From positions 124,001 through 188,000 of the forward strand of contig CAUUJV010000002.1 in NCBI GenBank assembly GCA_963545565.1: a stretch of 64,000 bases of DNA. Reading direction: 5' to 3'. Below, piece by piece: positions 1 to 9,367 of this stretch. The notes below the pieces were generated by a model that saw only the letters and a list, made by a program, of their open reading frames with translations, made no database searches and was not told the DNA's origin. The stretch's first letter is position 1. Every line of letters starts with the position of its first letter. Made by a program: the position numbers and the translations under genes. The stretch is from CAUUJV01 sp963545565 (GTDB taxonomy: Bacteria > Actinomycetota > Actinomycetes > Actinomycetales > Bifidobacteriaceae).

Positions 1-1
1 G

Positions 2-256
2 TGTGAGCAGCTTGAATCTGTGCTTCGCTTGGCTTCTGCAGCCTGCTATGGAGGCGCGAGTTTCGGTGAGGGAGGCAAAGGTAGTTCGCAGGCGCAAAAA
101 GAACTTGCAGAGCTTATCTCTTCAATCTGCACTGAAATTGCCAATGAATTGCGAGTAGAAGAGTTAAGTACGCTCGCAGATGACTTTTTAGAATGGCATC
201 GGCCGTATGTAGAGTCTCATATAGAGAGCAGTAATCCAATTTTGAGGAGCCTTTAA
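2..256 (+). CDS. Unrecognised protein, C-terminal 84 residues (5' end outside the window)
   Basis: The frame is open from the first bases of the window to a TAA at 254-256, so this is the tail of a longer gene. An ATG at 20 lies inside it and need not be the start. The visible part is Ala/Glu/Leu-rich and looks helical, ending with a segment around WHRPYVESHIE; there is no membrane segment. I do not recognise the family. It ends one base before the DUF4125 gene, so the two are almost certainly co-transcribed and may act together. Confidence 0.6.
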   Translation, partial: CEQLESVLRLASAACYGGASFGEGGKGSSQAQKELAELISSICTEIANELRVEELSTLADDFLEWHRPYVESHIESSNPILRSL

Positions 257-257
257 T

Positions 258-896
258 ATGAAGGAGTCTTTAGCGAATATGTTGGAACAGGTAGCAGAAT
301 CTATCGTGCAGCATGAATGGAATCAGTTTCAACTTGTTAACAACGAAGGCGGACGTGCTGCATGCCAAGGCAATTGGCCTACTTTTCATCAAATGCGCAT
401 CAGCCAATTCCTCACATGGACCCAGGACATGCTCAATAGTTACGCGGATGATTTGGATAATGCAGATGCCGCACATCGTAATCTACTAACCGAAAAATAT
501 GCTCGCATGATGGAATCTACTGATCCAGATTATTATCATCGAGAACTCGAAGCAGCACTCCCCCGTTTAAGCGCAGAACGCGTTGAAACTCAGGAAGCAA
601 TTATTAAGCAGCAGGTTGAATGGGCTCGTGATTTTATGAACTCATACCCTAAGCTTGGTGCAGGAATGCGTGTTCTCACAACCCAACAAGATACTCGTGA
701 CGTAACGAGTTTTGAAACCTATTTGCGTGGAGAACTCAGCACATATTCTGATAAGACTTTGGCTTTATATAATGATTTTGTTCAAGACTTGGTCAAAAAT
801 GGTCACAATCTGACCCAAAAAACTCTCGAATTTACTATTAAGCTCGGTGGATTTGCAAATCTTGATGAGGCAGAAGCGGCGCAACAGGCAGCATAA
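258..896 (+). CDS. DUF4125 family protein
   Basis: This 212-residue protein matches the DUF4125 family as I know it. The recognisable blocks are an early VNNEGGRAACQGNWPTF segment, MRISQFLTW, LTEKYARMMEST and the conserved SFETYLRGELSTYSDKTL near residues 150-170. It has no signal peptide or membrane span and is presumably cytosolic and helical. The biochemical role of the family is not known to me. GAGGAG at 243-248 is the ribosome-binding site, and the start lies directly after the stop of the preceding gene, which implies an operon. The length is normal for the family. Confidence 0.8.
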   Translation: MKESLANMLEQVAESIVQHEWNQFQLVNNEGGRAACQGNWPTFHQMRISQFLTWTQDMLNSYADDLDNADAAHRNLLTEKYARMMESTDPDYYHRELEAALPRLSAERVETQEAIIKQQVEWARDFMNSYPKLGAGMRVLTTQQDTRDVTSFETYLRGELSTYSDKTLALYNDFVQDLVKNGHNLTQKTLEFTIKLGGFANLDEAEAAQQAA

Positions 897-1030
897 TTTG
901 AACGTATACTCAATGAGCAAGCTACGCAACACAAGGCACAGCAAATATCATCTCATATAGGATTTCATATTTTGGACTCTTGTGTTACATGCTCAGTTTA
1001 CATAAGAACAAAGAATTTACTTGCGTTTTC

Positions 1031-1059
1031 GGTAAATGTTAACACCACGTAACATTACC
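1031..1059. promoter_or_regulatory. Imperfect dyad in the gdhA promoter region, possible operator
   Basis: GGTAAATGTTA at 1031-1041 is the inverted copy of TAACATTACC at 1050-1059 apart from one extra A, around an 8-base spacer. It ends about 80 bases before the gdhA start. Position and symmetry fit a repressor or activator site. A nitrogen regulator is a natural guess for gdhA, but the site is not a clear match to a consensus I know. Confidence 0.4.
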
Positions 1060-1139
1060 CAGAAATTTTCTTATTGCTTTGCAACTTTTCTGCCATACAA
1101 TTGCGTTCAGTTCAAGGCAACAGTTTCGTAGGAGGAAAC

Positions 1140-2489
1140 ATGACCATTAATAATGAATATCTCAAGCGTGTTTATGCACAAGTTGAGCAGCGTGACGGTG
1201 ATCAGCCAGAATTTTTGCAGGCTGTTCGCGAGGTTTTTGAAACCCTCGAACCAGTTGTTGAAGCTCATCCAGAGTACGAGGCAAATGGCGTGCTTGAGCG
1301 CTTCGTTGAGCCAGAGCGCGTTGTAAAGTTCCGCGTCGCATGGGTTGATGATGAGGGCAAGACACAGGTAAACCGTGGATACCGTGTTCAGTTCAACAGC
1401 GCAATCGGACCATACAAGGGCGGTCTTCGTTTCCACCCAACCGTGACAGAATCCGTTGTAAAGTTCCTTGGTTTTGAGCAGATTCTCAAGAACTCTCTTA
1501 CTTCTCTCCCAATGGGCGGCGGCAAGGGCGGCTCTGATTTCGACCCTAAGGGCAAGTCAGATGCAGAAGTTATGCGTTTCTGCCAGGCATTCATGACTGA
1601 ACTGCAACGTCACATTGGTCAGTTCACTGATGTTCCTGCAGGCGATATCAACGTAGGCGGCCGCGAGATTGGTTACCTCTTTGGTCAGTACAAGCGCATC
1701 CGTGATGAGTATTCAGGCGTTTTGACCGGTAAAGGCCTCGAATGGGGTGGCTCTTTGGCACGTACAGAAGCTACCGGTTACGGTTTGTGCTATTACACAG
1801 AAGAAGCTATGAGCACTCTGCGCAACGATTCCTTCAAGGGTAAGACTGTGGCAATCTCCGGTTCCGGAAATGTTGCAATCTTCGCTACAGAGAAGGCAAC
1901 AGAGTTGGGCGCAAAGGTTGTAACTGCTTCTGATTCTAACGGTTACATCTATGATCCAAACGGCATCAACCTCGATGTTGTTAAGGACATCAAGCTTGGT
2001 CATCGTGGCCGCATCAAGGAGTACGCAGACCGTGTTCCTGGCTCTGAGTATCACGAAGGTTGCTCTGGCGTATGGACCGTTAAGTGCGATATTGCTCTTC
2101 CTTGCGCAACTCAGAACGAAATCAATGAGGAGTCTGCAAAGGCTCTCGTAGCTAATGGCTGCACCGTAGTGTGCGAAGGCGCAAACATGCCTTCAACTCC
2201 AGAAGCAATTGCTGTATACCAAAGCAATGGCGTTCTCTACGGTCCAGCAAAGGCAGCAAATGCAGGTGGCGTAGCAGTGTCCGGTCTTGAAATGAGCCAG
2301 AACTCCTACCGTCTCTCCTGGACCTTCGAAGAGACAGATGAGCGCCTCCAGAACATCATGAAGGGTATCGTGGCAGCTTCTCTCGCAGCAGCTAAGGAAT
2401 ACGGCCATGATGGCGATTTGATGCTCGGTGCAAACGTTGCTGGCTTCGTTAAAGTTGCAGATTCTATGGTTGCTCAGGGCATCCTCTAA
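1140..2489 (+). CDS. gdhA: NADP-type glutamate dehydrogenase
   Basis: This 449-residue hexameric-type glutamate dehydrogenase would catalyse reductive amination of 2-oxoglutarate to glutamate in the cytosol, the low-affinity ammonia assimilation route. The substrate region GPYKGGLRFHPTV, the catalytic-lysine segment LPMGGGKGGSDFDPKGKS, the DVPAGDINVGGREIG block and the dinucleotide-binding ISGSGNVA all follow the family order. The length agrees with the bacterial 450-residue NADP enzymes. The open frame extends 22 codons upstream, but the ATG at 1140 has GGAGG just before it and begins with the usual N terminus (MTINNEYLKRVYAQV). It stands alone, with an upstream dyad and its own terminator. 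Confidence 0.97.
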   Translation: MTINNEYLKRVYAQVEQRDGDQPEFLQAVREVFETLEPVVEAHPEYEANGVLERFVEPERVVKFRVAWVDDEGKTQVNRGYRVQFNSAIGPYKGGLRFHPTVTESVVKFLGFEQILKNSLTSLPMGGGKGGSDFDPKGKSDAEVMRFCQAFMTELQRHIGQFTDVPAGDINVGGREIGYLFGQYKRIRDEYSGVLTGKGLEWGGSLARTEATGYGLCYYTEEAMSTLRNDSFKGKTVAISGSGNVAIFATEKATELGAKVVTASDSNGYIYDPNGINLDVVKDIKLGHRGRIKEYADRVPGSEYHEGCSGVWTVKCDIALPCATQNEINEESAKALVANGCTVVCEGANMPSTPEAIAVYQSNGVLYGPAKAANAGGVAVSGLEMSQNSYRLSWTFEETDERLQNIMKGIVAASLAAAKEYGHDGDLMLGANVAGFVKVADSMVAQGIL

Positions 2490-2534
2490 AAAAACTTAAA
2501 AATTAATGCTCTGAGTTTTAGCTCAATACTTAAG

Positions 2535-2598
2535 CCTCGCTTGAGTTCTTCAGACTTCAGTTTACGGACTGGGTTTGTGGAATTGAAGCGAGGTTTTT
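2535..2598 (+). terminator. Probable terminator of gdhA
   Basis: CCTCGCTT (2535-2542) pairs with AAGCGAGG (2586-2593), which is followed directly by five T. The loop is long (43 bases). It lies 45 bases after the gdhA stop. Confidence 0.6.
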
Positions 2599-2732
2599 GT
2601 CTATTCGTATCTGCTTAAATCTACTCACATCCGTATTTGAATCATCTGCATTTGAATCATTCGTTCGGATATTTCGTATATCATTTCTAAAATCTTGTAC
2701 ACATCATATATTCTTGTCATATTGTTATCCTC

Positions 2733-4502
2733 ATGGGAAATAAGAGGAAACAGCAGAGAAAGACTCAGGGCAATACTTCCATACAAAAAATTAAAAATGC
2801 ACTACTAACTTTGCTTCTCACTATCTTCTATTCAATCGTTATAGGCTTATTTCTCATAGGTTTTAGCCATGTTATTGCTCCTAGTAAGGAACTAAATAAA
2901 TTCGATAACGCAGCTGCCGAAAAAATCACCTCCAGCAGTACAGTAATTTCAACAAATTCAGAGCAAACCGCATCCACCCTTCCTGTAGGCACTTATAAAG
3001 TCAAAGAGACACACGTTACCGTTCAATTAACCGATACCGTAAGCGTTGGCGCAGTTATCCGCGAACCTATAGCCCCACTAAAAGCAACTTCAGTTCACCC
3101 CGCTCTGCCTAGTTCAGGAGTCCCAGGATGCCTTTTTATAAGCGGAATAGGCGGAAGCTCAAGTGAAACATCTTTTGTGGATATTTCCACTGCAATCGCC
3201 TCTACTGGAGTTGCCACAATCGTGCCAGATAAGCGCATGGATAATTACACCGCTACTCGCCGCAACTATATTTCTATGGCGCATGACTATGAAAAATCTC
3301 TTGATACTCTTCAATCGTGGCCTGGGGTTAACGCATCTGAGGTGGGTATTTACGCCGAGTCTGAAGGCACATGGATTAGTCCTGCTATCTGTTCAGAACG
3401 CTCAGATGTGGCTTTCTCAATTATGACTTCTGCGCCTGTTGTTACCCCGCGAGAGGAAGTTCAATATGCCATCACGAATTATCTCGACACACTTGACATT
3501 CCTTCTGCCCTAAGCTCAGTAGTCCGGCATTATACTTCGCTGGATTTTGGTAAATTTGGCCCCAATTATGCTGATTTTGATGCTAGTTCATATAGGCAGA
3601 AGCAAACTCAGCCTACGCTTATTGTGTATGGTACGAACGATGTTGCCATGCCAATCGTTCAAGGCGCTCAGACTATCCGTGACGACCTTGCCAAGGCAGG
3701 AAATTCTCGCGTGCTTACTCGATATTATAACGGCGCAAATCACCAGCTTCGCATAGGATCCAATAAATCAGCAGCTCAGCACGTCAATTTGAATTTACCC
3801 AGCTCATACACCACCGATTTGGTATCATTCATTCAAACGAGTATCGGCTCAGCACCATGGACCACTGCGACCATTGCGGGCGGTTCAGCAGTTCAAAAGT
3901 ATGAGGCACCAACCAATATGAGTGCCAGCGATAATACGAGCCTAATTCGTTCATTAACAACCGTTCTCATATTACAAGGTAGCGCTCTTATAGCTCTCCT
4001 TCTAACTTTTCTGGGAAGTATTATCTTGATTCTTACCCGTCTTAGTAGAAAACTTTTTACGAATACCCGCACTCAACAAACTTCTCCTAGGGATTCATCA
4101 CACAAACCTTATCTAAGAACCCTCTTAGGAAAGTATTATTTTGCGCAAGGCATGCCACTTGCTCTCTGGATGGCTGCCCTTAGCCAGATAGTGATTCTTC
4201 CTGCATGGTTTATATTTCTTTATCACACCGCAATCAGTGCTTTCGGCTTGAGCGTTAACCTTCAGACTCTAACTGAGGGCTATAACTGCTGCAGAATTAT
4301 GGCTGTAATCGTTATAGTGAGCGTTGGATATTTGATTTCTATAATGCACAGATCATTGCTCAATAAGCATCTCGGTAAGAAAAATCATCGCAACTTATTA
4401 AGTGCAGGATTGGGGCACCATGTAGTGTTGTTCTTCTCTCTCACAGGAATCACATTACAGCTCATTATGCTGTGTTTTTGGGGCGTATTTATGGGGTTAT
4501 AG
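2733..4502 (+). CDS. Membrane-anchored alpha/beta hydrolase of unknown substrate
   Basis: This is a 589-residue protein. An N-terminal membrane anchor (about 24-47) is followed by an outside linker and an alpha/beta-hydrolase domain of roughly 300 residues. That domain has an oxyanion-type LFISGIGGSS, a nucleophile elbow YAESEGTW (A-x-S-x-G, with the first Gly replaced by Ala), an acid segment YGTNDVAMP and a catalytic-His segment NGANHQL. The C-terminal third holds four or five hydrophobic helices. Dienelactone-hydrolase-like or acyl-esterase activity at the membrane is plausible, but the substrate cannot be told. There is no clear ribosome-binding site before the ATG at 2733. It is a single-gene unit ending at a shared terminator. 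Confidence 0.75.
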   Translation: MGNKRKQQRKTQGNTSIQKIKNALLTLLLTIFYSIVIGLFLIGFSHVIAPSKELNKFDNAAAEKITSSSTVISTNSEQTASTLPVGTYKVKETHVTVQLTDTVSVGAVIREPIAPLKATSVHPALPSSGVPGCLFISGIGGSSSETSFVDISTAIASTGVATIVPDKRMDNYTATRRNYISMAHDYEKSLDTLQSWPGVNASEVGIYAESEGTWISPAICSERSDVAFSIMTSAPVVTPREEVQYAITNYLDTLDIPSALSSVVRHYTSLDFGKFGPNYADFDASSYRQKQTQPTLIVYGTNDVAMPIVQGAQTIRDDLAKAGNSRVLTRYYNGANHQLRIGSNKSAAQHVNLNLPSSYTTDLVSFIQTSIGSAPWTTATIAGGSAVQKYEAPTNMSASDNTSLIRSLTTVLILQGSALIALLLTFLGSIILILTRLSRKLFTNTRTQQTSPRDSSHKPYLRTLLGKYYFAQGMPLALWMAALSQIVILPAWFIFLYHTAISAFGLSVNLQTLTEGYNCCRIMAVIVIVSVGYLISIMHRSLLNKHLGKKNHRNLLSAGLGHHVVLFFSLTGITLQLIMLCFWGVFMGL

Positions 4503-4562
4503 AGCTATAGAGTTATGGGCTTTATAGGATATTGGAGGGGGTTGGTTTTACAAATCAAAATA

Positions 4563-4597
4563 ATAAGGCTAATCCAGAATCACTAGATTAGCCTTAT
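4563..4597. terminator. Bidirectional terminator between the hydrolase and tRNA-Ser
   Basis: A perfect 12-bp inverted repeat: ATAAGGCTAATC (4563-4574) and GATTAGCCTTAT (4586-4597). It sits between the hydrolase stop and the 3' end of the convergent tRNA-Ser. On the minus strand it is followed by a T-rich tract. Confidence 0.75.
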
Positions 4598-4598
4598 A

Positions 4599-4684
4599 TG
4601 GCGGGCAGGGCGGGATTCGAACCCGCGGAACTTTCGTTCGACGGTTTTCAAGACCGTTTCCTTCGACCGCTCGGACACCTACCC
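4599..4684 (-). tRNA. tRNA-Ser (UGA)
   Basis: The minus strand folds as a class II tRNA. The acceptor pair is GGGTAGG/CCTGCCC, the anticodon stem is ACGGT/ACCGT around loop CTTGAAA (anticodon UGA), and there is a long variable arm typical of serine. The T-loop GGTTCGAATCC is present and the CCA end is encoded. It lies next to serS, whose product charges it. Confidence 0.95.
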
Positions 4685-4881
4685 AATACATGCACCAGGA
4701 GGTTCACAGGCCCAATTCCCGGCGCACAAAACTAATATACAACACCACAGCTCACACCATGACATTCATATCAGGTTTCCAGCGCACGACTCTACCACAG
4801 TTCTGTTACGAAGACGAATTACGGAAAGTCGCCGCTGATAAAAATCTTAATTTTTCTGTAGTTTACAGCTCTCTTAAAGCT

Positions 4882-6168
4882 CTATGCTTCCCACTTTGTT
4901 GGCTCAATAATCTCACGGCCACCCATGTATGGACGCATAGCCGTCGGAATCTCGATGGAGCCATCAGCAAGCTGGTGATTTTCGAGAATTGCGACAAGCC
5001 AACGAGTAGTTGCCAAAGTGCCGTTCAAAGTAGAAACAGAGCGTGTTCCGCCTTCCTCAACGCGCTCACGAATATTCAAGCGGCGAGCCTGATATTCAGA
5101 GCAGTTAGAGGTGGAGGTAAGTTCGCGATATCGCCCTTGGGTTGGAACCCAAGCTTCGCAGTCAAATTTACGGGCTGCAGAAGAGCCAAGATCACCAGCA
5201 GCTGTGTCAATAATGCGATAAGGAACTTCAACCTTGCCAAGCATCTCCTGTTCCATGGCAAGCAAACGCTGATGCTCTGCTTTAGCATCTTCTTGGCGGG
5301 TATATGCGAACATCTCAACCTTGTTGAACTGATGCACACGAATAATGCCCATAGTATCTTTGCCAGCAGAACCAGCCTCACGGCGATAGCAGCTAGACCA
5401 ACCTGCATAGCGCAGTGGCCCATTGCTCAAGTCAAGAATCTCACCAGCGTGCATACCTGCGAGCGCAACCTCGGAGGTACCAACAAGGTAAGAGTCATCC
5501 GGTTCACGTAAACGGTAAATCTCATCAGCGTGAGAATTCAAGAAGCCCGTTCCAGCCATAATTTCTGGACGTACAAGGGTTGGCGTAGTGGCCATAATAA
5601 AGCCATTTTCCTCAGCTTGATCCACAGCCATGGTGAGCATAGCGAGCTCAAGACGAGCAATAGCACCTCGCAAGAAGTAGAAACGAGAACCAGATACCTT
5701 CACGCCACGGCGCATATCAATTCCAGCAACGCCTTCGCCGAGTTCAAGATGGTTCTTTGGCTCAAATCCCTCTGCAGCAAAATCGCGCGGAGTGCCGATT
5801 TCTTTGAGAACTACATAGTCATCTTCTCCGCCCATAGGAGCTTCAGGCTCAACAATGTTGCTAAGCTTCCACATCGCAGCGGTGTAATCCTCAGTGGCTT
5901 TATCAGCAGCAGTCTTGAAATCAGCTACCTGATTTGCCAACTCTTTTGTTTGAGCAATAAGAGCAGCTTTTTCATCGTTAGGAGCTGAAGCAACCTTCTT
6001 GCCCATGGACTTCTGCTGTGCACGAGTACTTTCAAAATCACGAAGAGCATCACGGCGAGCAGAATCAGCACGCAGAACCTCATCAACGAGTTCTACAGAC
6101 TCACCGCGCTTACGTTGAGATTCCTTAACAACATCAGCATTTTCGCGAATAAATTGAATATCAAGCAT
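4882..6168 (-). CDS. serS: Seryl-tRNA synthetase
   Basis: This 428-residue class II synthetase charges tRNA-Ser. The N-terminal long coiled-coil arm (about 25-105) binds the tRNA. The catalytic core has motif 2 (YRREAGSAGKDTMGIIRVHQF) and motif 3 (TSTSNCSEYQARRLNIR), both with the expected arginines and the Ser-Asn-Cys signature. The start is placed at MLDIQFIREN, the standard N terminus of the family. The open frame runs 23 codons further, but those residues look unrelated. No strong Shine-Dalgarno is visible. It is transcribed toward tRNA-Ser, about 200 bases away. Confidence 0.96.
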   Translation of the reverse strand: MLDIQFIRENADVVKESQRKRGESVELVDEVLRADSARRDALRDFESTRAQQKSMGKKVASAPNDEKAALIAQTKELANQVADFKTAADKATEDYTAAMWKLSNIVEPEAPMGGEDDYVVLKEIGTPRDFAAEGFEPKNHLELGEGVAGIDMRRGVKVSGSRFYFLRGAIARLELAMLTMAVDQAEENGFIMATTPTLVRPEIMAGTGFLNSHADEIYRLREPDDSYLVGTSEVALAGMHAGEILDLSNGPLRYAGWSSCYRREAGSAGKDTMGIIRVHQFNKVEMFAYTRQEDAKAEHQRLLAMEQEMLGKVEVPYRIIDTAAGDLGSSAARKFDCEAWVPTQGRYRELTSTSNCSEYQARRLNIRERVEEGGTRSVSTLNGTLATTRWLVAILENHQLADGSIEIPTAMRPYMGGREIIEPTKWEA

Positions 6169-6328
6169 ATGTCCAAAGTAGTGTGCGCAGCCGACATAGA
6201 GCATAAAGAAACCTGAAAAAGTACTGCACTGTTTCACTGACTGAAAAGCACAAGAAAAATCGTGCAGGAATCGAGTAATTTATCAGATAATTTACGGGAA
6301 TGGTAACTTCGCACAGACAATAGAGAAT

Positions 6329-7486
6329 ATGAAAACTTTTTGGATTGTATTTGCCGCAGTAATAGTGGCCATCATTATTGTTGTATGGGCTATTTTGGCA
6401 ATCAATTCAATACGCAAGCGTAAGCAAGTCATTACCGCTGAACAGCGTTATGGCGATGCGGTGTCGTACGCATTCGTTATCAACCCGTCAAAGCCGGGAG
6501 CTGCTCAAACCCGCTCCTACATCGAAGAATTTTGCAAAAATCACAATATCGATGACCCTGTTTTTATTGAAACCCAGCTCGATAAAGACGGCCGCGTATG
6601 CGCGCAGGAAGCTCTTGACCACAATGCCGACGTGGTGATTGCCGTGGGTGGAGACGGAACTGTGCGCACGGTTGCGAGCGCAATGGCCGGGACCACACAC
6701 GCTTTTGGAATTATTCCTATTGGAACAGGTAATCTTTTTGCTCGAAATTTGGGGATTCCAGTAGACAATATTGAAGCTGCAATGACTATTGCAACATCAC
6801 ATGGTTCTCGCCATGTTGATATGGGGCGTCTAGCTCTCTTGGATTCCAAAGAGCCAGACCACAAACATGGATTCCTTATTATTGCTGGCTGCGGCTTTGA
6901 CGCCATGATGATTGATGATACCGACCCAGACTTGAAGAAATCTATCAGTTGGATGGCTTATTTCTGGGGTGCAATTAAGCACTTGTTTGAGCCTCAGGTG
7001 AAGGGCACAGCAATCGTTACTAGTCCAGATGGAACAGTAGCAACCTACGAGAACGAGACTTTCCGTACCTTTATGGCTGGTAATTGTGGTGAAATTCCTG
7101 GATTTACCTTGATGCCGGGGGCTCAATATGACGATGGGATTCTTGATTTTCAAACTCTTGATACTCACACCGGCTTACTTGGCTGGGTTAGTCTGGGTAT
7201 AGACGTAATACACCAAACAATTTCTCGCAAACCGGGCGGAACCCCACTTGCAGTGCAGTCTACGGTGAAACAATATCAAGGAAGCCGCGCGGAAGTAATC
7301 CTTCAGAAAGCTGTGCTTGCTGAGGTTGATGGCGATATTCTCGAAAAAAGTAAACATCTTGAATTTACGATCGAGCATAATGCTCTGATTGTTCGCGCCC
7401 CTGATTTGACTCGTCCCGATGTAACGGGCACTTTCCAACCGATTACTGCCCCACTCGCACAAGACAATCAAAACAATATTGCATAG
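6329..7486 (+). CDS. Diacylglycerol/lipid kinase family protein (DAGK catalytic domain)
   Basis: An N-terminal membrane helix (residues 5-25) is followed by a DAGK-type catalytic domain. The nucleotide-binding signature VGGDGTVRTVASAMAGT and PIGTGNLFARNLGIP are intact, and the second lobe holds the LMPGAQYDDGILDF segment. Members phosphorylate diacylglycerol, sphingoid bases or related lipids with ATP. At 385 residues it is of usual length plus the anchor. The lipid substrate cannot be told from the sequence. It stands between serS (divergent) and pgm (same strand, 80 bases later). Confidence 0.88.
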   Translation: MKTFWIVFAAVIVAIIIVVWAILAINSIRKRKQVITAEQRYGDAVSYAFVINPSKPGAAQTRSYIEEFCKNHNIDDPVFIETQLDKDGRVCAQEALDHNADVVIAVGGDGTVRTVASAMAGTTHAFGIIPIGTGNLFARNLGIPVDNIEAAMTIATSHGSRHVDMGRLALLDSKEPDHKHGFLIIAGCGFDAMMIDDTDPDLKKSISWMAYFWGAIKHLFEPQVKGTAIVTSPDGTVATYENETFRTFMAGNCGEIPGFTLMPGAQYDDGILDFQTLDTHTGLLGWVSLGIDVIHQTISRKPGGTPLAVQSTVKQYQGSRAEVILQKAVLAEVDGDILEKSKHLEFTIEHNALIVRAPDLTRPDVTGTFQPITAPLAQDNQNNIA

Positions 7487-7566
7487 AGTACTTCGCTGTT
7501 AGTCTGCTGGCCCGCTGGTCTGCTAGTCTTCCATAGCGGCGTCCGCGCACCATGTAGAATGACAGT

Positions 7567-9240
7567 ATGGTAGCTCAGAATGCGGGTATGCCCGCCACCC
7601 AGAATGATTTGATCAACGTTGATGAGGTTCTTGGTTCTTACTATGATCTTGTTCCTTCAATTGACGTTCCAGAACAGCGCGTTGCCTTTGGAACTTCCGG
7701 GCATCGTGGCTCTTCCCTCAAAACCTCATTTAATGAGGCGCACATCGTATCTATTGCTCAAGCAATTGCGGAATATCGCAAGGCACAGGGAGTTACGGGA
7801 CCTTTGTACATCGGTCGTGACACTCATGCTCTCTCTTATCTTGCATGGAAAACTGCTATTGAAGTGCTCATAGCAAATGGTGTGCGCGTACGCATTGATG
7901 CAAATGACGATTACACGCCAACTCCAACGGTCAGTCAAGCAATTCTGACCCATAACCGTGCAGCAGACGGCACACAGCTTTTTGCTGGGAATGATATTGC
8001 TGACGGAATCGTGGTAACTCCTTCCCACAACCCACCAACTGACGGCGGCTTCAAGTATGATCCTCCAACCGGCGGTCCAGCTCCTGCAGAAGCTACAAAT
8101 ACTATTGCAGACCGTGCAAATGAGCTTCTTCCTAACTGGAAGAACGTTGCGCGCATTCCTTTCGAGCGTGCGATTACATCCGATTTAATAGAGCGTTTTG
8201 ATTTCCGCGCACACTATGTTGACGACTTAGCTAATGTCATTGATTTTGACATTATCAAGTCCTCCGGCGTTCGCTTGGGAATTGATCCATTGGGTGGCGC
8301 TTCAGTGAATTACTGGCCACTCATCAACGAACGCTATGGCACTAATATTGGTGTTGTCAATCCTGATGTTGACCCAACATGGCGTTTTATGACTATCGAT
8401 CATGATGGCAAGATTCGTATGGATCCAAGCTCTCCTTATGCGATGAAGGGGCTTGTAGGCCGCCTGAATGCTGGTGCTTGGGATAAATATGATCTCGTTG
8501 GCGGTACTGACCCAGACGCAGACCGTCATGGAATTGTGTGCCCTGGCAGCGGTGTAATGAACCCTAACCACTACATCGCCGTGTGCGTAGAGTATCTTTT
8601 CTCTGGTGCACGCCCAGATTGGCCACAAGGCACTGGAGTGGGCAAGACTCTTGTATCATCTTCCTTGATTGACCGCGTAGCAGCTTCGATTAACGCAAAG
8701 CTGATTGAGGTTCCGGTTGGGTTCAAGTGGTTCGTTGACCCTCTGTTCTCTGGTGAAGTTGGTTTTGGTGGAGAGGAGAGCTCAGGCATGAGCTTCCTGC
8801 GCAAAGATGGCCGCGTATGGACCACTGATAAAGACGGTCTCATTCCAGATTTGCTTGCTGCAGAAATTACTGCAAAAACAGGCAAGACTCCAGCTCAGCT
8901 CCATGATGAGCAAGTATCTCGTTTTGGCGAAAGCTGGTATAAGCGCGTTGACACTCCAACTACCTTGGAGCAAAAGCAAAAGTTTGCCCAGCTCAGCCCT
9001 GAATCCATTACAGCAAGCACACTCGCTGGTGAGCCAATTACAGCTGTTATGACTGAAGCTCCTGGGAACGGTGCAAAAATTGGTGGAATTAAGGTAACTA
9101 CCGAGAACTCTTGGTTTGCTGCCCGCCCATCCGGTACAGAAAATATTTACAAGGTGTATGCAGAGTCCTTCACCTCAGAAGAGACTTTAAATACCGTGCT
9201 GGGCGAAGCAACTGAAGTCGTTAATAAGGCTTTAGCTTAA
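7567..9240 (+). CDS. pgm: Phosphoglucomutase (alpha-D-glucose type)
   Basis: This 557-residue enzyme interconverts glucose 1-phosphate and glucose 6-phosphate, linking Leloir galactose use and glycogen or UDP-glucose metabolism to central metabolism. The FGTSGHRGSS N-terminal signature, the active-site phosphoserine loop VVTPSHNPPTDGG, the magnesium loop GGTDPDADRHG, the sugar loop GGEESSG and the phosphate loop ARPSGTENIYK are all present and intact. The length matches the bacterial Pgm family. It is followed by its own terminator. The galK and galT genes that would feed it are about 9 kb away. Confidence 0.96.
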   Translation: MVAQNAGMPATQNDLINVDEVLGSYYDLVPSIDVPEQRVAFGTSGHRGSSLKTSFNEAHIVSIAQAIAEYRKAQGVTGPLYIGRDTHALSYLAWKTAIEVLIANGVRVRIDANDDYTPTPTVSQAILTHNRAADGTQLFAGNDIADGIVVTPSHNPPTDGGFKYDPPTGGPAPAEATNTIADRANELLPNWKNVARIPFERAITSDLIERFDFRAHYVDDLANVIDFDIIKSSGVRLGIDPLGGASVNYWPLINERYGTNIGVVNPDVDPTWRFMTIDHDGKIRMDPSSPYAMKGLVGRLNAGAWDKYDLVGGTDPDADRHGIVCPGSGVMNPNHYIAVCVEYLFSGARPDWPQGTGVGKTLVSSSLIDRVAASINAKLIEVPVGFKWFVDPLFSGEVGFGGEESSGMSFLRKDGRVWTTDKDGLIPDLLAAEITAKTGKTPAQLHDEQVSRFGESWYKRVDTPTTLEQKQKFAQLSPESITASTLAGEPITAVMTEAPGNGAKIGGIKVTTENSWFAARPSGTENIYKVYAESFTSEETLNTVLGEATEVVNKALA

Positions 9241-9279
9241 AGTACGGTTATGTAGCCGTTTGATGCCGCTTAGTTATGT

Positions 9280-9310
9280 GCGCCGCCTATACTTTTGGGC
9301 GGCGCAACTT
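9280..9310 (+). terminator. Terminator of pgm
   Basis: GCGCCGCC (9280-9287) and GGCGGCGC (9298-9305) form a strong 8-bp GC stem, followed by AACTTTTA. It lies 40 bases after the pgm stop. Confidence 0.8.
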
Positions 9311-9367
9311 TTACGCATATCGCTTTACTATCTACTGCGAAAGATTACAAAGACTACAAGGATTTCT

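Noticed and set aside
1074..1139. Upstream ATG at 1074 as the gdhA start
   Set aside because: The ATG at 1140 has GGAGG in place and the family N terminus; the extra 22 residues are unrelated.
4690..5511. 273-codon open frame on the plus strand
   Set aside because: It is antisense to serS, which has complete class II motifs; the translated residues show no protein pattern.
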